Source of the DNA: Pseudomonas graminis
Lineage (GTDB): Bacteria; Pseudomonadota; Gammaproteobacteria; Pseudomonadales; Pseudomonadaceae
Direction: 5' to 3'
NCBI RefSeq assembly: GCF_001705435.1
Contig: NZ_MDEN01000059.1
Location: 62,001 to 126,000 of the forward strand
DNA length: 64,000 nt
The position numbers and the translations under genes were made by a program. Under the pieces are notes generated by a model. That model searched no databases. It was not told the origin of the DNA and saw only the letters and a program-made list of their open reading frames with translations. Positions 58,939-64,000 of this stretch are shown here, piece by piece. How positions within the stretch are numbered: position 1 is the first letter of the stretch; every line of letters begins with the position of its first letter.

Positions 58939-59364
58939 ATGGCTATGACAGTCCATTGCGATATCGTCAGCGCGGAAGGAGAGATTTTCTCCGGTCTGGT
59001 CGAGATGGTGATTGCACACGGTAACCTGGGTGATATCGGTATTGCTCCAGGTCACGCACCGTTGATCACCGATCTGAAGCCAGGTCCGATCCGCCTGATC
59101 AAGCAGGGTGGCGAAGCCGAGGTGTTTTACATCTCCGGTGGTTTCCTTGAGGTTCAACCGAACATGGTCAAAGTGCTTGCCGATACCGTGCAACGCGCTG
59201 CTGATCTGGACGAAGCCTCAGCTCAGGAAGCCGTCAAGGCTGCCGAGCGTGCTCTGAATGAAAAAGGCGCAGATTTCGATTACGGATCTGCTGCTGCACG
59301 TCTGGCGGAGGCCGCGGCTCAGCTGCGCACCGTTCAGCAAATTCGCAAGAAGTTCGGCGGCTAA
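58939..59364 (+). CDS. atpC: ATP synthase F1 subunit epsilon
   Basis: Regulatory rotor subunit that inhibits ATP hydrolysis. It has 141 residues: N-terminal beta-sandwich ([31 protein letters not shown]) and a C-terminal helical hairpin rich in Ala. The first ATG is 58939; a second at 58945 is possible. It is the last gene of the atp operon. Confidence 0.98.
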   Translation: MAMTVHCDIVSAEGEIFSGLVEMVIAHGNLGDIGIAPGHAPLITDLKPGPIRLIKQGGEAEVFYISGGFLEVQPNMVKVLADTVQRAADLDEASAQEAVKAAERALNEKGADFDYGSAAARLAEAAAQLRTVQQIRKKFGG

Positions 59365-59391
59365 CCCCGACGTCTCGTTGCGCGATTGAGT

Positions 59392-59418
59392 AAAAGGGTA
59401 GCCTCGGCTACCCTTTTT
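59392..59418 (+). terminator. atp operon terminator
   Basis: Stem AAAAGGGTAGC/GCTACCCTTTT with a four-base loop CTCG and a T-run, 28 bases after the atpC stop. Confidence 0.96.
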
Positions 59419-59485
59419 CTTTTTTCGGCTTTCTCGCCCGAATCATCAGCTTGGCTAATGTGGCCTGCTCGTCTGGAATCCCTTC

Positions 59486-60853
59486 ATGTCTCTCGATATC
59501 GTCATTCTTGCTGCGGGTCAGGGCACTCGCATGCGTTCTGCTCTGCCCAAGGTGTTGCATCCTGTGGCCGGTAAATCGATGCTCGGTCATGTTATCCATA
59601 GCGCACGGCAGCTTTCACCCCAAGGCATTCATGTGGTTATCGGGCATGGCGCCGAGCGGGTCCGCGAGCAACTGGCCAGCGATGATCTGAGTTTTGTTCT
59701 GCAGGACAAACAATTGGGGACAGGCCATGCAGTCGCGCAAGCGCTGCCGGTATTGACCGCCGAAACCGTCCTGATTCTTTACGGCGACGTCCCGCTCATA
59801 AACGTGGAGACCTTGCACCGCTTGCTTGCCCTGGTAAACCATCAGCAACTGGGCCTGCTGACAGTCACCCTGGATGACCCAACCGGCTACGGTCGGATTG
59901 TTCGTGACACGGAGCACCGCGTCACTGCCATCGTCGAGCACAAGGATGCAACGGAAGCGCAGAAGGCTATCAAGGAAGGGAACACCGGAATACTCGCAGT
60001 ACCGGGCAAGCACCTGGCCGACTGGCTGGGCCGCCTTTCCAATAACAATGCTCAAGGTGAGTATTACCTGACCGATGTTATCGCGATGGCCGTCAGCGAT
60101 GGCTTGGTAGTCGCCACCGCACAGCCTGAAGATGCGATGGAAGTGCAGGGCGCCAATGATCGTAAACAGCTTGCCGAGCTCGAGCGTCATTACCAGCAGC
60201 GCGAAGCCCGCCGACTCATGGCGTTGGGCGTCACCCTTCGGGACCCGGCGCGTTTCGACGTTCGTGGCGACGTCACCACGGGCCGCGACGTGATGATCGA
60301 CGTGAACGTCATCCTTGAAGGCCGAGTGGTGATCGAAGACGACGTTTCGATTGGGCCAAACTGCGTGATCAAGGACAGCACCTTGCGCAAAGGCGCAATC
60401 ATCAAGGCAAACAGTCACCTGGAAGGCGCAATCGTGGGCGAAGGCGCGGATGCGGGGCCTTTCGCTCGTCTGCGCCCAGGCAGTGTGCTCGACGCCCGCG
60501 CCCACGTGGGTAACTTCGTAGAATTGAAGAATGCTCATCTGGGCGAGGGTGCCAAGGCGGGTCATCTGACCTACCTGGGTGACGCGGTCATCGGCGCGCG
60601 TACCAACATCGGGGCAGGCACCATTACGTGCAACTACGATGGCGCGAACAAGCACAAGACGGTGATGGGCGAAGACGTGTTCATCGGCTCGAACAACTCG
60701 CTGATCGCTCCTGTGTATATCGCTTCGGGCGCGAGCACTGCCGCCGGCTCTGCCATCAATCAGGATGTACCCGCCGAACAGCTTGCGGTCGCCCGTGCGC
60801 GTCAACGCAACATAGAAGGCTGGAAGCGTCCGGTGAAAATCAAGAAAGACTAA
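59486..60853 (+). CDS. glmU: Bifunctional GlmU (N-acetyltransferase/uridyltransferase)
   Basis: Makes UDP-N-acetylglucosamine from glucosamine 1-phosphate for peptidoglycan and LPS. It has 455 residues. The N-terminal uridyltransferase has [20 protein letters not shown]; the C-terminal left-handed beta-helix acetyltransferase begins near residue 245 with hexapeptide repeats and the conserved [11 protein letters not shown] loop. The stop is followed after one base by a perfect DnaA box (60855-60863). Confidence 0.98.
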   Translation: MSLDIVILAAGQGTRMRSALPKVLHPVAGKSMLGHVIHSARQLSPQGIHVVIGHGAERVREQLASDDLSFVLQDKQLGTGHAVAQALPVLTAETVLILYGDVPLINVETLHRLLALVNHQQLGLLTVTLDDPTGYGRIVRDTEHRVTAIVEHKDATEAQKAIKEGNTGILAVPGKHLADWLGRLSNNNAQGEYYLTDVIAMAVSDGLVVATAQPEDAMEVQGANDRKQLAELERHYQQREARRLMALGVTLRDPARFDVRGDVTTGRDVMIDVNVILEGRVVIEDDVSIGPNCVIKDSTLRKGAIIKANSHLEGAIVGEGADAGPFARLRPGSVLDARAHVGNFVELKNAHLGEGAKAGHLTYLGDAVIGARTNIGAGTITCNYDGANKHKTVMGEDVFIGSNNSLIAPVYIASGASTAAGSAINQDVPAEQLAVARARQRNIEGWKRPVKIKKD

Positions 60854-61006
60854 GTTATCCACAGGTCTGTTCGGCTGCTTGCCAGACAAGCAGCCGATGC
60901 CGGGTGTTGAACGGATCCGTTCAAGCAAATCCCTGATTCCTTCTCTAGAAACGCCTCTCTCCCCCTTGACGTATATCTTTCGATGAGCTTTCATTGCGAT
61001 CGTTAA

Positions 61007-61020
61007 CTTTCGAATCGAAA
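61007..61020. promoter_or_regulatory. Candidate operator of the DeoR-type regulator
   Basis: A 13-base perfect palindrome TTTCGA-A-TCGAAA lies 12 bases before the regulator start. Together with two more CTTTC copies at 60977-60981 and 60988-60992, it gives three CTTTC motifs. DeoR-family repressors such as AgaR often bind such repeats, so autoregulation is likely but inferred. Confidence 0.5.
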
Positions 61021-61032
61021 CTTAAGATCATC

Positions 61033-61800
61033 ATGTCGAAACGTAATACGCCCCAGCGCCGCCATAACATCCTTGCTTTGCTCAATGAGCGGGGCGAGGT
61101 AAGTGTGGATGAGTTGGCCAAGCGCTTTGAGACCTCCGAGGTGACGGTCCGGAAGGATCTGGCTGCGCTCGAAAGCAACGGGTTGCTGCTTCGTCGTTAC
61201 GGCGGCGCCATCCCGATGCCCCAGGAATTGATCGGCGAACCCGGCCAGCCCGTTTCCAGGTTCAAACAAGCCATCGCACGCGCGGCGGTTGCCCGCATTC
61301 GGGAACACGCACGGATCATCATCGACAGCGGCAGTACAACGGCTGCGATGATCCCGGAACTGGGGTTGCAGCCGGGCCTCGTGGTGATGACCAATTCACT
61401 GCATGTCGCCAACGCGCTGGGTGAACTGGAGCACGAACCGGTCCTGCTGATGACCGGCGGCACGTGGGACCCGCATTCAGAGTCGTTTCAGGGCCAGGTG
61501 GCAGAGCAGGTGCTGCGTTCCTACGATTTTGATCAGCTGTTTATCGGTGCCGATGGCATTGATCTGACTCGCGGCACAACCACATTCAACGAACTGCTCG
61601 GCCTCAGCCGGGTGATGGCCGAAGTCGCCCGGGAAGTGATCGTGATGGTCGAGGCTGACAAGGTCGGGCGCAAGATTCCCAATCTGGAGCTGCCCTGGAG
61701 CAGCGTCCATACCCTCATTACCGATGATCGCCTGCCTCAAGAGGCACGCGAACAAATTCAGGCTCGCGGCGTAACCTTGATTTGCGCTGCTGTTTCCTAG
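61033..61800 (+). CDS. glmR: DeoR-family regulator upstream of glmS
   Basis: A 255-residue DeoR-type repressor: N-terminal winged helix (RRHNILALLNERGEVSVDELAKRFETSEVTVRKDLAAL), linker RRYGGAI, and a C-terminal sugar-phosphate-sensing domain with IIDSGSTTAAMIPEL. The name glmR is given to this position in P. aeruginosa. It starts at ATG 61033; the frame is open to 60994. It ends nine bases before glmS, so both are probably cotranscribed and tied to amino-sugar supply. Confidence 0.88.
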   Translation: MSKRNTPQRRHNILALLNERGEVSVDELAKRFETSEVTVRKDLAALESNGLLLRRYGGAIPMPQELIGEPGQPVSRFKQAIARAAVARIREHARIIIDSGSTTAAMIPELGLQPGLVVMTNSLHVANALGELEHEPVLLMTGGTWDPHSESFQGQVAEQVLRSYDFDQLFIGADGIDLTRGTTTFNELLGLSRVMAEVAREVIVMVEADKVGRKIPNLELPWSSVHTLITDDRLPQEAREQIQARGVTLICAAVS

Positions 61801-61809
61801 GAGAAGACC

Positions 61810-63645
61810 ATGTGTGGAATTGTCGGCGCTGTTGCTGAACGGAATGTGACTGCGATCCTGCTGGAGGGCCTCAAGCGCCTGGAATACCGGGGCTACGACA
61901 GCGCTGGCGTAGCGTTATTCAACAACGCCGGCGTGCTCGAGCGTCGTCGTCGAGTCGGCAAGGTGAACGAACTGGAGCGGGCTCTTGCCGGCGAACCGGT
62001 GACAGGACGCCTCGGCATTGCCCACACCCGTTGGGCGACCCATGGCGCACCGCTGGAGCACAACGCGCACCCGCATTTCTCCAACGAGCAATTGGCGGTG
62101 GTCCACAACGGCATCATCGAAAACCATGAGCCGCTTCGCGAGCGCTTGAAGGGTCTGGGTTACGTGTTCACGTCTGACACGGACACCGAGGTCATTGTCC
62201 ACCTGCTGCACCACAAACTGCGGGACACCCCTGACCTGGCCGCTGCCTTGAAGGCTACGGTCAAAGAACTGCACGGCGCGTATGGTCTTGCGGTCATCAG
62301 CGCACAGCAACCGGATCGCCTGATTGCCGCTCGCAGTGGCAGTCCGCTGGTGGTGGGCCTGGGCCTTGGGGAAAACTTCCTCGCCTCCGATCAACTGGCA
62401 TTGCGTCAGGTCACCGATCGCTTCATGTACCTGGAAGAGGGCGACATCGCCGAGATCCGCCGCGACAGCGTGCAGATCTGGGACGCCTCCGGCCTGCCCG
62501 TCGAGCGGGAGACCGTTCAGTACCACGAGGGCGCAGAAGCGGCGGACAAAGGCGAGTACCGCCACTTTATGCTCAAGGAAATCCACGAGCAGCCAAAAGT
62601 CGTGCAGCGCACCCTGGAAGGCCGCCTCGGTCAGCAGCAGGTTCTGGTGCAGGCATTCGGGCCGCAAGCGGCGGAGCTGTTCGCTAAAGTGCGCAACGTG
62701 CAAATCGTCGCCTGCGGCACCAGCTATCACGCCGGCATGGTCGCGCGTTACTGGCTCGAAGGCCTGGCTGGTATTCCCTGCCAGGTCGAGGTGGCCAGCG
62801 AATTCCGCTACCGCAAAGTCGTGGTCCAGCCGGACACGCTGTTCGTTTCGATCTCCCAGTCCGGCGAGACGGCTGACACCTTGGCCGCGCTGCGCAATGC
62901 TAAGGAACTGGGTTTTCTTGCCAGCTTGGCGATCTGCAACGTGGGCATCAGTTCGCTGGTGCGTGAGTCCGATCTGACCCTGCTCACTCAGGCCGGCCCG
63001 GAAATCGGCGTCGCGTCGACCAAAGCGTTCACCACCCAGTTGGTCGCGCTGATGCTGCTGACGCTGTCTCTGGGTCAGGTCAAAGGCACGCTGGGCGCTG
63101 GCGTGGAAGCAGAACTGGTGGAAGAACTGCGCCGCCTGCCGACCCGCCTGGGTGAAGCGCTGGCGATGGACACAACGGTGGAGAAAATTGCCGAACTGTT
63201 CGCCGAGAAGAATCACACCCTGTTCCTGGGCCGTGGCGCGCAATTCCCGGTGGCGATGGAAGGGGCGTTAAAGCTCAAGGAAATCTCCTATATCCACGCC
63301 GAGGCCTATCCGGCCGGCGAACTGAAACACGGCCCGTTGGCCTTGGTGGACAGCGACATGCCTGTTGTCACCGTGGCACCAAACAACGAGCTGCTGGAGA
63401 AGCTGAAATCCAACCTGCAGGAAGTGCGGGCCCGGGGCGGCGAGCTGATCGTCTTCGCGGACGAACAGGCCGGGCTGGTCAACGGAGAGGGCACCCATGT
63501 GGTTTCCATGCCTCATATCCTCGATGCACTGACGCCGATTCTCTACACCATCCCGCTGCAACTGCTTTCGTATTACGTGGCAGTGCTGAAGGGGACGGAC
63601 GTGGATCAGCCGCGTAACTTGGCGAAGTCTGTGACGGTGGAATAA
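61810..63645 (+). CDS. glmS: Glutamine--fructose-6-phosphate aminotransferase
   Basis: Makes glucosamine 6-phosphate, the first step to UDP-GlcNAc. It has 611 residues. Cys2 (MCGIVGA) is the N-terminal nucleophile of the glutaminase domain; two SIS sugar-isomerase domains follow ([16 protein letters not shown] and [20 protein letters not shown]), with the C-terminal ending NLAKSVTVE. The last codons are the conserved TnsD target of Tn7. Confidence 0.99.
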   Translation: MCGIVGAVAERNVTAILLEGLKRLEYRGYDSAGVALFNNAGVLERRRRVGKVNELERALAGEPVTGRLGIAHTRWATHGAPLEHNAHPHFSNEQLAVVHNGIIENHEPLRERLKGLGYVFTSDTDTEVIVHLLHHKLRDTPDLAAALKATVKELHGAYGLAVISAQQPDRLIAARSGSPLVVGLGLGENFLASDQLALRQVTDRFMYLEEGDIAEIRRDSVQIWDASGLPVERETVQYHEGAEAADKGEYRHFMLKEIHEQPKVVQRTLEGRLGQQQVLVQAFGPQAAELFAKVRNVQIVACGTSYHAGMVARYWLEGLAGIPCQVEVASEFRYRKVVVQPDTLFVSISQSGETADTLAALRNAKELGFLASLAICNVGISSLVRESDLTLLTQAGPEIGVASTKAFTTQLVALMLLTLSLGQVKGTLGAGVEAELVEELRRLPTRLGEALAMDTTVEKIAELFAEKNHTLFLGRGAQFPVAMEGALKLKEISYIHAEAYPAGELKHGPLALVDSDMPVVTVAPNNELLEKLKSNLQEVRARGGELIVFADEQAGLVNGEGTHVVSMPHILDALTPILYTIPLQLLSYYVAVLKGTDVDQPRNLAKSVTVE

Positions 63646-63672
63646 GTTATCCACTGCATACTGTTATTGAGC
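63610..63672. other. attTn7: attTn7 site, unoccupied
   Basis: The conserved 3' end of glmS (AAGTCTGTGACGGTGGAATAA at 63625-63645, without gaps) is the TnsD-binding part. Tn7 would insert about 25 bases after the stop, near 63670. No transposon end or tns gene follows in the visible sequence. Confidence 0.75.
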
Positions 63673-63697
63673 TTCAGAGCAGTCGCAGGTTGTTACC

Positions 63698-63721
63698 GTG
63701 TAGGCAAAGGAGTGCCTACAC
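63698..63721 (+). terminator. Hairpin after glmS
   Basis: Nine-base stem GTGTAGGCA/TGCCTACAC with a six-base loop, 53 bases after glmS. No T-run follows, so it is a weak terminator or a rho-assisted 3' end. Confidence 0.45.
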
Positions 63722-63827
63722 GCTGGATTAAATGCTTGATCTGTACCAGCCATCAGTATGATGGCCATGTTGCTCAAGGTTTCCCTCGCCGCGTCGATAG
63801 CTTCTCAAGTCAATGCGAGCGCCCCTC

Positions 63828-64000
63828 ATGTTCAATACCCGGTTGAAAAATAGAATCCAGCAATTGGAAAAACAGCTGGGAGCCCTGGAGCAGGTAAAGG
63901 CAACTCTGGATCTCGAAACCGTGTCCGTCACTCTGGATGCGGGAGGCGTCATCCTGGAGGTGAATGCTCAGTTCGAGAAAGAGTTGGGATTCAAACAGGC
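63828..64000 (+). CDS. PAS-containing methyl-accepting chemotaxis protein, 5' end only
   Basis: The visible 57 residues (MFNTRLKNRIQQLEKQLGAL...) form an N-terminal coiled coil followed by the start of a PAS domain (TLDAGGVILEVNAQFEKELGF). This is the typical opening of a cytoplasmic or Aer-like chemoreceptor in Pseudomonas. The rest is outside the window, so the signalling domain is not seen. An in-frame ATG at 63813 is a possible alternative start; neither has a clear ribosome site. Confidence 0.65.
   Translation, partial: MFNTRLKNRIQQLEKQLGALEQVKATLDLETVSVTLDAGGVILEVNAQFEKELGFKQ

Noticed and set aside
60490-60515. Possible third parS (CCCACGTGGG in glmU)
   Set aside because: Only the central CACGTG with one extra pair matches; the GTTC/GAAC arms needed for ParB binding are missing.
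63646-63827. Tn7 insertion downstream of glmS
   Set aside because: No Tn7 end repeats or tns genes are visible; a chemoreceptor gene begins at 63828.

Overview
The window is a chromosomal replication-origin region of a Pseudomonas species, most like the fluorescens/syringae side of the genus rather than P. aeruginosa. The evidence is gene order (dnaA-dnaN-recF-gyrB on one side of oriC; rpmH-rnpA-yidD-yidC-mnmE-mnmG-rsmG-parA-parB-atpIBEFHAGDC-glmU-glmR-glmS on the other), GC-rich codon use, Pseudomonas-type parS sites and Pseudomonas-type REP sequences. No tRNA, rRNA, CRISPR array, prophage or insertion sequence was seen. The species cannot be fixed from the sequence alone.

Layout. (1) 1-8.5 kb: small housekeeping and stress genes: a YheV-like zinc ribbon (cut by the window edge), oligopeptidase A, a gamma-class carbonic anhydrase-like protein, a HAD phosphatase, a lipoprotein aminopeptidase, an OsmC peroxidase, a flavin monooxygenase, dodecin, two DUF1161 proteins and a DUF883 protein. 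(2) 8.5-16 kb: trpI divergent from trpBA, then a CigR/RcnB-like secreted protein, then a choline-sulfate locus (LysR regulator, betC, orphan choline-binding protein) flanked by REP elements. (3) 16-32.5 kb: the conserved left flank of the origin: aroE, hemF, qor, tsaC, dprA, a LysM protein, def-fmt-rsmB-trkA, an LpxL-type acyltransferase, tag, glyQS, gmhB and a PlsC-type acyltransferase. (4) 32.5-36.6 kb: an accessory block (MFS exporter plus two OafA-type acyltransferases) between plsC and gyrB, which I recall as neighbours in reference Pseudomonas. (5) 36.6-52.1 kb: the origin core: gyrB, recF (carrying two parS sites), dnaN, dnaA, oriC (five perfect DnaA boxes and an AT-rich unwinding region), rpmH-rnpA-yidD-yidC, mnmE, a second origin-like intergenic region, mnmG, rsmG, parA and parB. 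(6) 52.2-64 kb: the complete F1Fo ATP synthase operon, glmU, a DeoR-type regulator, glmS with an empty attTn7, and the start of a PAS-containing chemoreceptor.

How the parts work together. The core couples initiation (DnaA), the replication clamp (DnaN), gap repair (RecF), supercoiling (GyrB) and segregation (ParABS). Transcription leaves oriC in both directions from rpmH and dnaA. The most interesting signals are the following. First, the mnmE-mnmG gap repeats the architecture of oriC: a DnaA box and an AT-rich block at identical 72-base spacing, with a shared 39-base segment. Second, perfect DnaA 9-mers are strongly enriched over about 40 kb, many inside genes or directly after stop codons. 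Third, two parS sites are written into the recF reading frame in the same codon phase. Fourth, a candidate surface-acylation cassette sits next to gyrB.
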